From positions 24,132,627 through 24,196,626 of the forward strand of contig JAFMSR010000015.1 of assembly GCA_022818135.1 (NCBI GenBank): a stretch of DNA of 64,000 bases. Reading direction: 5' to 3'. Below the pieces are notes generated by a model. It saw only the letters and a list, made by a program, of their open reading frames with translations, was not told where the DNA came from and did no database searches. Made by a program: the position numbers and the translations under genes. Positions 11,940 to 25,580 of the stretch are shown here, one piece after another. This stretch comes from Saxidomus purpurata. Its lineage: Eukaryota; Mollusca; Bivalvia; Venerida; Veneridae. Every line of letters begins with the position of its first letter. Within the stretch, counting starts at the first letter, position 1.

Positions 11940-12068
11940 CACTGAAAAAAATATAGGAGAGAGACAGACAGACGGAGATTGAGACAGAGAGGGGGGAGAG
12001 GGAGACAGGGAGAAAGCGAGTGGTAGGGAGAAACAGGGAGACAGAGAGAGAGACAGAGAGAGAGACGT
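11940..12068 (+). repeat. Polypurine GA-rich low-complexity tract
   Basis: About 115 bases are almost entirely A and G, with GAGAGACAGAGAGAG runs. The opposite strand gives overlapping serine-leucine-rich frames that are composition artefacts. A tract like this can form triplex DNA. Confidence 0.85.
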
Positions 12069-13430
12069 TTGTACGATAATGCACTTGTGCAAAAATAATA
12101 TTGAATGATTCAATCAAATAATAACACCCTTACAGTACACCGTCGACCCCTCAAGCTGTAGTATCTTGGCAAAGAAGAGGAAATGGACTCACTAGAAATA
12201 GTTTATCTGGTAAAAGTTTTTTCAATTGAGTACCTAAATTCATAAGAAATGTAGAGAATGTTTGGAGTTGATCGAGTATTTTGAATCTTTGTGTAGCATT
12301 TTAAGAACTCCGCACGTACTTTCGCGACATGTAGGTATTACTTACATACATATCCCTTCCATCAATGTCCAATCCAATGAATATCAAGAAAAACTTTGTG
12401 GTTGTCTTTAATCAAAATTGGTTTAGATTCCACGGTACTAAACTGTGCGATAAAAATGTTATGTTTATAAAAATGTTGCTAAGCGTCAATGTATAAAGCT
12501 ATCTTTCAAAAGCACATGAATTTTGAGGAGATATGTTGATATTTTTTCAGGCCATGTTACAGTAATCGGGAAGTACACGAAAAAATGTGTAAGTTACAGT
12601 GTTGCGAAAAAGAGATGTAGAATTATTTTCGGTCTTGCATATGTCAGCGTTTTTAAAGTTGACATCCCCTAATATATGAATTTCTGAGCTAACAGAGTCT
12701 GCAATGCTCATTTCAGATTCGTACAAATTTATCCAATTTTATCCAATAGAAGGGTTCTTACATTTGTTTAGTTTTAGTTTTGTGAAAGTCTTTTCAAATT
12801 AATAGCTGAATAAAAATAATACTGCATACAATTGAAAACTGTCTTGAGTATGGATTTTCCATTTGTCATGAAGCTAACTTGCAGTGTTAGTTTACATGTT
12901 CAGTTGTTCTTTAAATCTATTAATGTTTAAAAACGCCTTAATATTTGAATGTCTGTCAGAAGTAAAGTCTGAACTTGGTATTTCCACTTACTTTTAACCT
13001 GTAGCAAATTGAAAATCATGAAATTTCGCTTAAAGTGTACTAGCTGTATTATTAAGACTACATTATACATACTCATAATAGTAAAAATCTAAAAAAGCAA
13101 CTGTCTCAATGTATGATTCCCTGGCAAAAGTTTTACATAAAAATTGAGAAATTTTGATTTTATTTTTTTAGCTACACTTGTCTTTTTTTTGACCGAGAAG
13201 CTTTGCAATATGATATGTACAGATTGATATAGACTTATTTTAGATAAGATCATATTCAATCCTATTCATGTCTTACCTAGCTTTAATGGCTAAAAGAACT
13301 GTGCTGCATAATCTGATTCCTGTTACATGCAGGTGCCAGATAAGTACAGGTTTTAGGTCTGTATGTATTACAGTAACAAGCAAATTTATTGCAAGGGAGC
13401 GTTAGTAAATAGCAGCAGTAAGTTTATTAT
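12069..13430. other. Intergenic DNA, nothing recognised
   Basis: AT-rich sequence without reading frames over about 60 codons and without clear tandem or inverted repeats. Confidence 0.5.
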
Positions 13431-14620
13431 CTCCCCACAAACAAAGTTTGGGGGTACATAGGAGTCAGCTGGTCAGTCAGTCAGTCAGTCGGTTGGTCAG
13501 TCAGTTTGTATGTTGATCAGTCAGTTGGGCGGCTTCCGTAATGTCCCCAACCCCTTGAAGGATAGTCAAATGTTCATGTTATCAAGATGACATAAAGAAC
13601 GTATATTCCAAGTCTGTTGGCTTAAGGTCACACTTTTGATAGGGTCATTGGTTTTTAGTGTCCCCTCAATTTGAAGGATTAACATGAACATTTTGTCAAA
13701 TGTTCATCTGATCAAGACAACGTGTAGAACCCCTGTCCCAAGCCCGCTTGGACAAGGTCAAGATTTTCAAGAATTTTTGGTCAAATGTTTAACTCATTAA
13801 GATGACATGAAGAACACATATTTCAACCCCATCAGCTAAATGTCATACTTATTCATTTATCATTTTCAGTGTCTGCTCCATATATTTAAACCTCTTAAAG
13901 GTCCACTACTAAGCGAAAATTAAGTGACAGTTATTTCAATGGCAAGTACATTACCTTATGCAAGACACTAAATAATGAAGATTGTCAGGTTAAAATTTAC
14001 AGAAAGTGTTTGGAACACGAAGAAAAGTATGTGCATTATGTTGAAATCTCAGTGATTTGACAAAATGACCACCCAGGTCTTTTTAACTTTCTTCATAATG
14101 CATAGAAAAATAACTGTACATGAACTGTGGTTTATTTAGAATTTCTAAATACCAACTTCCATTTTTTATTAAAAATAACTAATTTCTGTGTTTTTTAAAG
14201 TATAATTGAATTTTCGCTTTCCTTAGTATTGGACCTTTAAAGTAGTTTAATGAAACTTGATATGAATGTTCATCTTATCAAGACCATGCACCTCAAGGTC
14301 AAGGTCACACTTAAGGGTCAAAGGTCATGGGACTATATTTCTCAAACCTCTTGAATGATTTTCTTGAAGGTTAGGTTGAAATGTTACCTTGATCAAGTTC
14401 ATGGTCACATTTTGGAGTCAAAGCTTATCAGACTCCCTTGACCCTTTGTAAGATTAACATTAAAATCGTCAAATCGTCAAATCTTCAGAGTATTAACGTG
14501 ACACGTAACACATATGTTCGAACTGTGTCAGCTTAAGATCAAGGTCACAATTCAGGGTCAAAGGTCATGAGACTATATTTAGTGATAGCTTGTTTATTAT
14601 ATGAATTTAAAGCCTGTTCC
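13431..14620 (+). mobile_element. Helitron-like tandem-repeat cassette, degenerate
   Basis: Starts with an imperfect hairpin (CTCCCCACAAACAAAGTTTG) followed by a CAGT-rich tract (GTCAGTCAGTCAGTC), the same order as the cassette at 34509 (CCCCACAAAGTGGGG then GTCCGTCAGTC). Degenerate units of roughly 130-150 bp follow, marked by GTCAAATGTTCA, ATCAAGATGAC and AAGGTCAAGGTCACA. A 338-bp MITE interrupts them at 13899-14236. A fragment of the same unit lies at 62620-62745. Assignment to HINE/pearl-type Helitron derivatives is by architecture only, and the 3' end is not clear. Confidence 0.55.
13899..14236 (+). mobile_element. MITE with TTAA target duplication, family 2
   Basis: 338 bp bounded by TTAA at 13895-13898 and 14237-14240. 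Ends AGGTCCACTACTAAG and CTTAGTATTGGACCT are inverted repeats, and a further internal match (GCGAAAATT with AATTTTCGC) extends the arms. Sequence is unrelated to the TTAA MITE at 7526, so two TTAA families are present. Confidence 0.82.
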
Positions 14621-14635
14621 AACATATTTTGGTCA

Positions 14636-14836
14636 TTTCAAAAGTTCACCTAACCATTGTTTCTGGGAAGAAAGAACTAGTAATTGACTCCTCTTCTCCA
14701 TAATAAACAGCCAGCTTTCTCTTAAAAGAGACATGGCTTGAAGCAGAGCTCGAACCCGTAACCATCAATCTATGCATGAGAGGTTTCAGCGATTTCAAGT
14801 CATCGACTTTAACCACTTGACCACATAGGCGGACTT
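14636..14836 (-). repeat. tRNA-Ser-derived SINE
   Basis: Read on the minus strand, the head is tRNA-like: an A-box-like GTGGTCAAGTGG, a loop ACTTGAAATC giving anticodon TGA (Ser), a long variable region, and a B box GGGTTCGAGCTC. The body continues through GTCTCTTTTAAGAGAAAGCTGG to about 14641. The SINE at 63053-63292 has the same head and body order. It is not a functional tRNA, because the stems are disrupted. Confidence 0.75.
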
Positions 14837-14889
14837 GAGTAATATTGTTCCTGTTATATGAACCCATAACTGCTTACAGTTTGTCCTAC

Positions 14890-15732
14890 CTACAAACATT
14901 ATTTGTATCGAAGTGAATAGAGAATTAGGATCTGGCTTGATTCTCATTGATGAAAAATCTAGAGACATTGTATTATACTTTTACAAAATGACAAGCCACC
15001 GTGCTAAAGAAAACTACAGAATGATTTTATATGCTTTAACTATCTCTCGTATAGCTATTTTAAGAGATACTGTTCAATATGTACTTTTATTGAATCTTTT
15101 GAATCTGTCACCAGTACTTTCAGTGCTTTGATTATTAACGCGTTCGCCTTAAAAATTGTGTTCAATTTTCAGAGAAATGTTCCGCTCCGATGTGGAAAGT
15201 AGCCTGACAAAATTTCACAGAGTTGATGAAATTATAGCTTTTGAAATTTTCTGTGATTTTAACTTGGTACTATAAAGTTCCATTCACGCTATAAAACTGC
15301 TTAATCTTAGGTGTTTGAGGTTTGTCTGAGTAAATCAAACGAATGAACAAGGAAGCTGCTATGTACAGTTCAAAAGGCAAACGGATTCTTATACTCATTA
15401 ATTATCTGTGAGCCACTTGCTGTCAGCACTTTGAGTGATTTGATTAAAAATAGTTCTTGTTTCACATTTATTGCCATTTTCACATTTGATGGTCCTATAC
15501 TAGTATATGATGAAGAGTTTATTTCGTTTTTCACATGCATTTTCCCGTTTTTTCCAATACAAACGCACGTTTTGTGAAAAATTAAATACACCTGTGTATC
15601 ACTGTTGATAAAGTATACATTATCTGAAAGTTCATTATCTTATGCTCAGATCCAGAAGTTTTTGGGCATTGTCTAACGGTTCTTTGGTATACATGTATAG
15701 ATTTTTACAGGTATGTCACCAATATCTGATAT
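14890..15732. other. Intergenic DNA, nothing recognised
   Basis: Two frames of about 72 codons (14913-15131 plus, 15370-15591 minus) have no domain, signal or splice context that would make them credible genes. Confidence 0.45.
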
Positions 15733-15809
15733 AGAGAATAATACTATAGGTTGGTAGCGTGGCCGAGCCAGATAAACTTTCTCCATCCACGCTCCCACAC
15801 TATTATTCT
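15733..15809. repeat. Deletion derivative of the 17.6-kb hairpin element
   Basis: AGAATAATACTATAGGTTGG and its partner CCCACACTATTATTCT bracket a core AGATAAACTTTCTCCATCCAC that also occurs at 17588-17716 in inverted order. Most of one arm is missing. Confidence 0.7.
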
Positions 15810-17587
15810 ATTTATCCTGTCATTGAATAGGTTTTAATTTTGTACCATGGGGTTGCATAATCGAAAAGGGAGCAGCCAACATTATTATTGTAATTAAAAA
15901 CTATGTATTATGTTTGAACAAACTCCCTATAATGAATAAATAAATAGTATTAATTGATTACAAACAATACTATACCAGATGCATACGTCTTCGACCGTTA
16001 ATTCAAACTTTTGACATATTCGTAGGATATTTAATAACTTTTCCACAAACTTGAAGGTTACGGTTTTTTTATTGCTTTGTTTACGGACCCTACGGCCAGA
16101 TTCATCAAAGTTCAGAAAAAACGTCTCGATAGTTGTTTTGCTATCTCTGAACATTTTGAAGTTTAAATACATATGTTGTCAACGTGAATAATTAATGAAA
16201 ACCCATTTTAATTACTACATACTAAAGTAAAATGTAGGCATTATAAATAAGACCGTTCACCTAACTATGCGATACATGGGGTCTCAATGAAAGTTATGTA
16301 AAGCATCGCTAACAACTGACCAATAATAAAGACAAAATTAATCACGTGGGTTTCGTCTGCATCGAAAAGCGTCTACTGACCACGAGCTGTAGCCTTGTTT
16401 AATTGGCGTCATCGTACCATTATACGGAAGGTTGTTTTATGATTCGTTTATTTTTTGGTTAAACTGTAGTAAATGTGTTTTTTTTTACTTATTATGATAA
16501 CAGTTACATATAACATAATGTATTTGGTTTTTCCCGTTGATAGGTTGTTTACTGATATTCTAAAATGACTTTGATTCCTTTAATCATGTTTCAAAAACAT
16601 GCGCAGCGCCTTTGATGCTTTGCATCAAAATTTGTCTTGTTCTTTCTTACATTGAAAACACACATTGAAATGTCTGTTTTTATTGTGAAACTAGCTTTAA
16701 CATAAGTAAACAACATGCGGACTGTACACACGCAGACAAAAAGTAGTTTTCATTTCAAATTTTATTTATGTCAGAATAATGTGGATAACGAAGAACTATA
16801 TCATGTTAATCATAATACCGCAGGTAAATTTGATAGATTCTGATTGGTCAAGAACCTCCGTATAGGAGACCGTTTACACCAAGTGGAGCCTCACCATTGT
16901 GTAAACTTTGTTTACGTTCAAAACAAAATGGCCGCCGTGCAACCGTTTCGATTTTCTCAACGACGTTTGTAAGCACTGCACACGTTTTTCGGGAAAATAT
17001 TTCAAATTCAAAGACCTTAAAACTTACATTAATGTTATTTTTACCTTTCTTTCTTCCCAGACAAAACGGGTTACGAACATAAGATCTCATTTCAGTCGAT
17101 CAAGCTCCTTTTCCATGAATGATTGAATCCCAGTTTTTTTATTGAAAACACTGCCACTGACACTAATAAGTACTCTTCAAATTTATAGTTTTCCTTTCTG
17201 TAACTAACTTCTGCTGACAGGACATTAATGTACAAATTCAGCCTCTGGAATGACGAAATAAAATACCGCCAGATCAGAGGAAAATCTGAAAACAAATGTC
17301 CTTTTCTATCCTGTTTATGCACGATTTCAATTGTCTTACTAACATAAAGTGAAGTCCTTCTCCAATAAAACGCTGTTTATCCTTATTTGTGTCACATGAA
17401 TTAGCCGAAGTAATAAACTGAAACTGGGAAATCTTTCAATTCAATACATTAGGTACAAATAATGGCTACCAAAACATTACTGCCTCGATGACGTAGACTT
17501 GAACTGATGACGTAATAAATTCGAAATGGGACCAGTTTAACGGAAATTATGTGTGTTTTCAATGTAAGAAAGAATGACAGGATAAAT
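15810..17587. other. Intergenic DNA between two hairpin copies
   Basis: No gene supported. Frames at 15927-16172 (minus), 16848-17090 (minus) and 17092-17322 (minus) lack recognisable domains. Two related hairpin copies, in inverted order, flank the stretch, which may reflect independent insertion. Confidence 0.45.
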
Positions 17588-17716
17588 AGAATAATAGTTT
17601 GGGAGCGTGGATGGAGAAAGTTTATCTGGCTCGGTTCCGGAATTTATCGAGTCTCGATAAATTCCTCCGCCTTGCCAGATAAACTTTCTCCATCCACGCT
17701 ACCAACCTATTATTCT
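17588..17716. repeat. Snapback hairpin, palindromic MITE
   Basis: Left arm AGCGTGGATGGAGAAAGTTT pairs with AAACTTTCTCCATCCACGCT on the right. The centre contains a second, perfect palindrome GAATTTATCGAGTCTCGATAAATTC (17640-17664). Outer bases AGAATAATA and TATTATTCT close the structure. Confidence 0.85.
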
Positions 17717-17847
17717 CTATATCACGTGATACACAATTCTTAGGAAGTCGTACATTCAGATGTAAACAATGTCTGCTACAGATAAGATGCTCTCTACATC
17801 GCGACATAAGTACGATTTTTATGGAAAACTGTTGCCCCGGTGATGCT

Positions 17848-17918
17848 TTGTATTAAGAGACCATTTTATTAAGCAACCTTTCCATTGGGCGGTCTCTTAA
17901 TATAAGTTTGACTGTATA
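17848..17918. mobile_element. Possible pogo/Tigger-type terminal fragment
   Basis: TTAAGAGACC and GGTCTCTTAA face each other 26 bases apart, followed by an end which, on the minus strand, reads TACAGTCAAACTTATATT. CAGTCAAAC is a typical end of pogo-group elements. Only one end is visible, so this is a weak call. Confidence 0.35.
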
Positions 17919-20540
17919 TCACCTTAACACAAATTTCAATCAAGATAGTGCAACCTACAATATGTTTACATACATGAGATCTTTTAAAACACATCCCTAA
18001 AATAAAATGATACAAATATGTTTCATATTTTTTCATTTTATAGGAGCTATAATGATGTATGAATAAAGCTCCTGTCAATGAAATGTCAGTTTCTGGCATC
18101 TGGAATATGCTCATGATCCTTATCAGCTTCTCCCCAGCCCCCTTATTACTGACTACCAGTTAATTAACTGCCATGGTAAATTATATCGAAGGGTCTGTAT
18201 ATTACATCCTGAGGTGTTTCTACTCAGAGCTGACCAGTATTCCATGATCTGTCTATTAGGTTAACAGAAATTATGTCTGTACACAAATACTACAAACATA
18301 AATAAGAATTAACTGTTGTTTTATTGATATGAAAACAAATAATATATATCTATAATGTATCTATATGCATATACACAAAACTTTGTGAAAATGAATGTTA
18401 ATATGAATGTAGGTGCTACCTAAAAACGGGGAAAGCCTATGTAAAAGAAAAGATCTGAGGAAGTATACTCCATACCACGTGCAGTAGGTTACGCCCTGTC
18501 TGATCTTGAATCATTCAAGTAGGCAGGGGACAATCTCAGTCACTACTGATACAGCAGTTATTTTTAAACATTTTTTTTCACTCTTTTTAACAATGATGCT
18601 TTTCTTAAAGTTCTAGAGGATCTATCTTGCAGTTACTTTATTCTCTTTATTGTAATGCATTTTTTTATTCTTACTACCAGTAATACCTGAAGTGCGCCCT
18701 GCCCATAATGCTTTTAATATTCGCAAGAGGTGTGAGATAATACTAAGAAATAGGAATGTTACAAAATGACTGTTTGCAGCAATACCTCCATGATTTAGCA
18801 TAGCATATGGATCTGAATAATGGACGTAATACGGCATAAAAAACGTTCAATAAGAGTTAAATATTGTAGATCAGGTTTTATTTTATTGCATTTTTGTGCG
18901 CAGAACTGGATGCAAGTATTTTCTGTACATAATAGACATAAAACATGCACTCTCCTCTGTAACCTTTAAAGTCAAATATAATTTTAGTTTTATCTTTTAC
19001 ATTGTAAGGTGACCTAAGAGATTCAAGATTGAAGATGTTTTTGCTGGTATCCAGATAAGGTGTCTAGCTATCACTAGTCTACACATAGAGATGTACCAGA
19101 CTCTTGTCTATCATTTTTTCATTTAGCAGATCTTTAGAATATGGTTTATTATTATGAACTGTTACTTTGTGTAAAGGTTGTTTCTCTACATGTGCATATA
19201 CCAACAACTTTTTGATATGGTACTGTTGACTGACAGTGTTTTCGTTTTCATGCATATCTACAATACAGAACATGTTTCATTCACAAGTTGTGCAGTTTTG
19301 AGATAATTGTGATCATGTAGATATAGTAAGAAAAATGTGTACAAATAGTCATAAGCTGCCTTTGTCATGTAAGGGTATATGTTGGTCCAAACGTATGCTG
19401 CTTTCATCTGCATGTTCAGAATTACAGTATGACTGTGGTCAAATGAAACATACTTTTTGTTGTCTCAGTGATATAACAGGATTTAAACTGTAATTCTGAT
19501 AATTTTAAAGCATACGAGGCATGTTGCTTTTATTTCTAAAGAAGTCGGTACATAAACATTGAAAATAACATAACAAGGCTTTTAGGGTTCTTCATCCATG
19601 CGAAAATAACCGCAGTAAGACAACGATAATCCGCTGACAACGGAAGTGGACAAAATAATTAAGTCAAGGTCATAGAAAAGCTCATTGTAGGGGGCGTTAA
19701 TCTTTTATTTTAGAGCGTCTCCGTTACCCAGAGCGTTAAGAAAATGGTGGCCTCTAGGACAAATCTGACATTTTTAGACACGAAAAATCAGTTGGACAGT
19801 ATATAAAAGAAATATAAAAAATTTCACTTTCGTACATGTTATCTAAAGGCGGTCCAAGTCCTCGCGGGGCCCGGAGCTTTCCCTGTATAATTTACTTTAT
19901 GGTTAGGCTTACAATTCACTTCATGGACACCATGCTTATTGCTAGCACTTATATTCCAAATCTGTAATTCAAGTCTTTGATTGGAAACTTTTGTTTCAGT
20001 TTCATTGATGTTAAAACTAGGTTTTCCATGTGAATTTTCTTTATGGCAGTTCTTCAAATGATAACTTGGTGTTTAGGTTTTTCAATTTTTAACTTTAGGT
20101 GTGAGAACAGTGTCTTTATTTATGCGTTTTTCAATTATATTTAGCAACTTGTCACTACATGGAAATGTTGTCTGGATATCTTTTGAAAACGAATTATCGA
20201 ATTATATTATTATCTCACTAGGTTATGACGAGGTAGAGGCTATTTCCTATAAACAATTAACTCTTGCATTGCTCAATTTCTAAAATAAGCTTGGCCATCA
20301 TTAAATTTAAATGGTACTCTCGATTGTTCAAAGAGATACTCACTGACAATTAATTTGACAAAAGAACAAGACTGCATAGTTGAGCGGATGCTTCATGATC
20401 TACGGTGGTCGGAAAGGCAACATGTAAGAATTAAGTGTATGTCAAATGCAAAACATCTGTTTAGATAATGATTTTTAATTCTTGACTGCGAGTTTTAAAA
20501 CTTATATTAATTGCTCTCAAGAACCACGCCAGATGGAATC
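17919..20540. other. Intergenic DNA, nothing recognised
   Basis: No tandem, inverted or coding structure could be supported. Short frames near 17869-18114, 18622-18837, 19079-19273, 19839-20057 and 20101-20283 have no features of real exons. Confidence 0.45.
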
Positions 20541-20690
20541 AACATCAAAAAGAGAAAGGCATTGCGGAATTATTGTGTCATGTCTAAGGACACTACCACC
20601 ACAGCACTGTCGGGGATCGAACAGGAGATATTCCGATTCTAAGACTAACCCCCTACCACTGCACCATGAGAACACCAATTATTAAAACAT
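20541..20690 (-). repeat. tRNA-related SINE head
   Basis: The minus strand reads TGGTGCAGTGGTAGG (A-box-like) and, about 35 bases on, CTGTTCGATCCCCGAC (B box). The spacing is as in a tRNA, but the stems do not close. A likely body continues to about 20541. Different head from the Ser-type SINEs at 14.7 and 63.1 kb. 20691-21296 holds nothing recognised. Confidence 0.55.
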
Positions 20691-21296
20691 TCTGATACAG
20701 ATAAATGTAATTTTATACCCTCTATTGATAGTACCATAATGCTACTAATTTAATCATTTTCAACATTTGTTGGTAGAAAATATTCAGGTCAGCTAAACAA
20801 ACTGGTAAATCATATTAAATACTTTGACACTGGTTCAACTCTCATTATGTTATGTTTGTTCTTATCTGTTAATTAGAGCCTATTTTCTATCAACTACTAA
20901 TAGTTCATATTCAAAATGATACACAGATGACAAAGACAAAAGCAAGCAGTCCATTTAATTTATGTTTTATTGTCTTAAATAATATTTACCTGTGTTGGGG
21001 TATACATGGTAGGAAAGGGGTCTGTATGTGTTTCTTTGGTGTTTTTGTGTAGGAAAAGGTATAAAATACTCCTTTCATAAATGTTCATTGTAAGTGAGTC
21101 ACTGTTACAAACATTTGCTTTATTACAAAAGCTTAACTTTAGGTGATAAGGTAGTACAAGGAATATTGTACGACTAGTAACGGTTGCTATGGTCAGTGTT
21201 TATCAGTGAATCTATTTTTAGAATATCCCTCTACCGGTAAATCTTTCCTATAACAATATTATGGTTATACGCATGGGCGCGTGTACACACATTTAA

Positions 21297-21654
21297 AGCT
21301 GCTCGCTCTCAGATTTTGTTAAAAAAATAAAGTTCTTCAAACTGTATGTAAATACTGTATTTTAGAACATATAGTCATATAAGAAGGCTCCAGTATAAAT
21401 TCAGGTCACGTATATCTCTAAATTTCAAAAAAATACGCTACCAAATTCAAAAGCGTTGCAAACGCTTTTGAAATTTTAATATGAACATATAGTGTAGCGT
21501 GCCGTGTAACCAACCTTTTCAGTCGATTTCTGGAAATTCCTACCTAGAGTTCTGCTTATTTTTTCTTTCTAGCCTTTAGTTTTATATTTATGAATAAGAA
21601 TGTCAATTTTTTTCAAAAATATTTTTTTTCAACTGTAACTGAGAGCGAGCAGCT
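21297..21654 (+). mobile_element. MITE with TTAA target duplication, family 1, second copy
   Basis: 358 bp between TTAA at 21293-21296 and 21655-21658. The ends AGCTGCTCGCTCTCAG and CTGAGAGCGAGCAGCT are a perfect 16-bp TIR. An internal palindrome CAAAAGCGTTGCAAACGCTTTTG sits near 21448. Internal sequence matches the 7526 copy in reverse orientation (for example GGAAATTCCTACCTAGA against TCTAGGTAGGAATTTGC). Confidence 0.88.
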
Positions 21655-21759
21655 TTAAAGTAAGGTATTATCACTGAATCTAAATTTTGACTATACCATC
21701 TAGAATATGTGACAATTCCATCTGACCGTATTAAGCTATTTTTGCAAGATTATCAACTT

Positions 21760-22730
21760 TTGGTGTCACCAAGGTCTTTCAAATAGTATGGTCCGGAAAC
21801 GAGAGTAATACGATAAATAACTTGCCTCGGATCACGTGACAAACATCCGGGTCCCCCTTTTGGAAAAAGAAGAAAATTTGAAACTTTTATCTACGTATAT
21901 CTCGATATTTTACCAATCATTTGACCAACAAAGAGAATCCTTAATACAATATATGCATTCCTTATCATAATATGACTTTTTTTCCCGATGTTTTGGTTTA
22001 GATAGTTTCCTTGGAAAGTTGCTTGATATGAACGTTTTTTCACAAATGGCCGAAAGCCGAAAACCGACCTAATTTTGCCTTCTTTCCTACTTGCATGGTG
22101 TTCATGGGTTGATGTTCTCTTTTCCTCATAGATTTAAGTCTAATGTACGTCTGTTATGTCTTAGATTTTCGTTTTCACCCGCATTTTATTTTCGGGACGG
22201 TTGATCCGATCAAATCTAAAAATGCTCACCGGTGATTTTTCGCGATCGGTGATATTTTGTGCACAGTTTTTCACTGTTTTTAGGTGTCAAATGATAGAAA
22301 ATTGCTAATTAAATGTAAATTAAGGGTTATATTTTGTTTGCTATGATTAGATTTTCGTTTTTTATTTAATAACATAATACGTGTTTTGTAAGACCAATAG
22401 CGCGAGTCAAATTACCATCCATCGCTTAAACCGCAAGACGGAACGCATGGACCGTGTTTACTCGCGTTTAAAACAAAAGTTTATTATATATGAGGTTTTA
22501 ATTTCACAGTTTTACAGGAAATTTTCTCAGCTTTCCAATTATACCATTTTAAAATTAAAATTGGTATTTAAATGAAAAATGACGGGCAGTTTGCATACAC
22601 TATGCAATCCAGTCTCGCTCGGCGTGTAATACACGGTGTGATAATCGCTTCCGGGTAAAAATCATCCGGAATTATCAGTACGAAGACGTTTATAAGGCGC
22701 GACCACTTTTGAAAGACTTTGGTGTCACTT
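21760..22730. mobile_element. Possible non-autonomous DNA transposon with short TIRs
   Basis: GTGTCACCAAGGTCTTTCAAA at the left is matched, inverted, by TTTGAAAGACTTTGGTGTCAC at the right, a 21-bp imperfect TIR about 970 bp apart. No TSD could be confirmed, and the interior (one 64-codon frame at 22381-22575) shows no transposase. Confidence 0.45.
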
Positions 22731-25189
22731 GTAAAATAAAATAAATATTTTAAATCTATGTAAAGTGTCTATTTGAGTTTTTGATTAAGAAAAACAATTT
22801 GCTTATCGAAATGTCAAAATATTAAAGAAGAATGATGATTCCTATAATGGTTGCTTTGACAACATATTTGATAAAAAATCATATTTAAACTCTAAAGGTT
22901 TTGAAAATCTGTTCCATTGTTCGATAATAATTTTTATCACTCAAAGATATATTTTGTACATTAGCGCCGAGATTACACCAGATTACACTTTTTTATATGT
23001 ATATTGTACATTGTATCAGTCATTAATTATGGTTGCTAGGGCCACGTGATAACAGACTGTTGTGATACTGTCAGATTATTTTGAAAATATATATACAGTG
23101 AACATTTTGGCATTGTTCACAATTATTTTACACATATTTTGTCAGACTACGACCCATAAGAATTCACTTTTCAGAATCCCGATAAAAGTTCCTACCGATA
23201 TTAAATTATTTGGCGCTTTTCGTTGCAACAAAACCAAACCAGCCCTTCGACTAAAAAGAAATAGTTGTAGCAACGTATCTGACAAAACATTATGGTAGAC
23301 ACGTCAATATATGCAAGAGAATCTTAAATAATTACTCTCGGATTTACATCTCTCATTTGCTTAACACGTGATATTCTCATCAACTGTGTTTGAACACTAA
23401 GCAAAGATTTTGGTCGTGTGAAACTTGAATAAAATATTCAAACACACACGTTTGGAACATACATCTCTTTTGTATACAACAGTGCAATCTTCCCGTGATG
23501 AAAAGAAATTCTCAAAGGAACTTAATTACTCTCAGTCAGATGTATTTTCTCATTAAAAACGAACAAGTAATTAACTATATCACATCGGGAAGACGTATTT
23601 GGACACATTGGATATGAAAGACAGTTTAGAGGTTTTAATGGGTGATTTACAGAAATAAAAAGAAATGCACGACTGGTGTGTGTAATACCGTTCCATTAGA
23701 TGTTGAAGTTTTGAAATAGAAGTTCACAAAGTTACAGTGATGTGAGTATAAAAGGGTAAACATTTAAAGATTAACCAACAAAGAAAACAAAACAACAATA
23801 CCGTCTTGAAATAACAAGAAGTTCTTGTTTTATTAGGCTGCGAATAATCTGAATATGAGAGGAGTAACTAAAATAGGCGAGTCCGTATTTTCCTATTTTA
23901 AAATACCCTCCACAACTAATCGCATTATCATTTTTTTACCCCTGGAGGAGGCTCCGGATCCTCAAACTAACTTGCCGTAATATTCAGCCTTACTTGTCTT
24001 ATTTATCACAGTCATACATGACCCATATTGATTTTGTCACAGTCACACATGACTATTGCATTTGGGGTCAGTCGATATAAGTTCATTGAACGCAGGAACC
24101 TTTGGTTGAAAAACAGTTTCTGTGATTTCTATGATACCAGTATTCTAATAAAAGGATTAGATATTTTTATGATGAAAGAACCAAAAGGCAGCAAGCCTAT
24201 CTAGCGAACGATGTTGGAGATTTATGTTCATAGACTAAATCTGACTTTAATAGTGTTTAAAACTGCCATATTCACCAAGTCCACTCAGTTTGTATATCAA
24301 CACTGAGTCAACGACGGCTTGTATATTTGGCAAGGTCGTTTTCTGTGTCAGCATTTGCCTTAGAAGTCTGATGTTTCAATATTCAGGAGCTGGCTGGATA
24401 GCATTTTAATTAATGCAGACAGAACGTGATCCATACGATGGAAGGCCAAACCTGTCTTCTCATGTATCCGGCTTATTACGCTACGGATGTAGGAACAACA
24501 CACATGGTGCACAGTTTTCTTATTACTCTAAAGCACAGTAAAGTGAAGTACTTCCTTGTTTGCAATACTGCTGCAAAAACAAGTGAAAGTTTTTGTATTT
24601 CCTTAGACTAACCTGGGTTGTCTTTTTGTCCTACTTTCACTTTATTGCATGTTGTAAATAGTCAGAGACATACGTTGCACATCATTGGAAGTAAAATTGT
24701 TCCAATTATAATTCAAAATAAGCATGCTTATTCATGTACAACCTATTTACAGCTTCTTTCTAGTAGACGTCTGGAAAATTACTAAGATATTTGAAAACTG
24801 GAAAACCTACTTTCGTTATTTTATAAGGCAAACTACAATTTATTTATTCTTTTGTTAAACTCAATTTTCAACACAATACGGTCACATTTGATGCAGAATG
24901 TCATATATTTTCTTCTCAGAAGACGCTCCTTACAATTCTAGATTTAAAAGAAAATTGGACTTTCTCTTAGAAATGGACCTTTAACAATTCATCGCGACAT
25001 TCTTAAAACATATGATAATATGTATGTTGAATAAGGCTTAGACACTTATGAACATTGGTAATATCGGTTTTCGTGTTCACAAATAATATAAATTTGCCTG
25101 GAAATTATGTTCATATGAGCGATGAGGTAACCTCCACATGTTCCTCACAAAAATTCGAAACTCAAACGTACACATAGAGGTTAATTGTT
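22731..25189. other. Intergenic DNA, nothing recognised
   Basis: AT-rich sequence. Frames at 23062-23298 and 24426-24611 have no domain. GGACTTTCTCTTAGAAATGGACCT near 24958-24981 faintly recalls the end of TTAA MITE family 2, but has no partner. Confidence 0.4.
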
Positions 25190-25580
25190 TGTTTCAGTGT
25201 AAGATTACGTTATAACTTCAGCGAGTGGGCACCAAAAGTCAAGAAAATAACACACGAGAGAAATTATCGTGATATGACATCGGTTCCAACAACTTTTCTG
25301 TTTATTTTATGTCTCAAACTCTACTTTTATCTAGTTTATCTCAATAAAATGCCGAAAATCGCGGGAAACGTCATCAGAAAGCATCGCAAACATGACGTCA
25401 TCTTAACAACGTTTTCGTCATATGGTTTCCGGCGGTATATTTTTTGACGTTAATTCGGGTAACACGTTTTGATAATTTTCACTGTGTGGACAGTGAATTT
25501 ATCGGAATATAATCCACCGTTTTATTTCGATAAACAACCGACAAACATAACATAAAACTTTATCGTGGACGTTTATTGCG
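25190..25580 (-). repeat. Degenerate copy of the CACTCGTG foldback family
   Basis: GAGTGGGCACCAAAAG, 'cgggaaacgtcatcagaaagc' and 'tttttgacgttaattcggg' are reverse-complement matches, with divergence, to 6000-6290 and 39240-39500. This is the oldest-looking of the three copies. Confidence 0.65.
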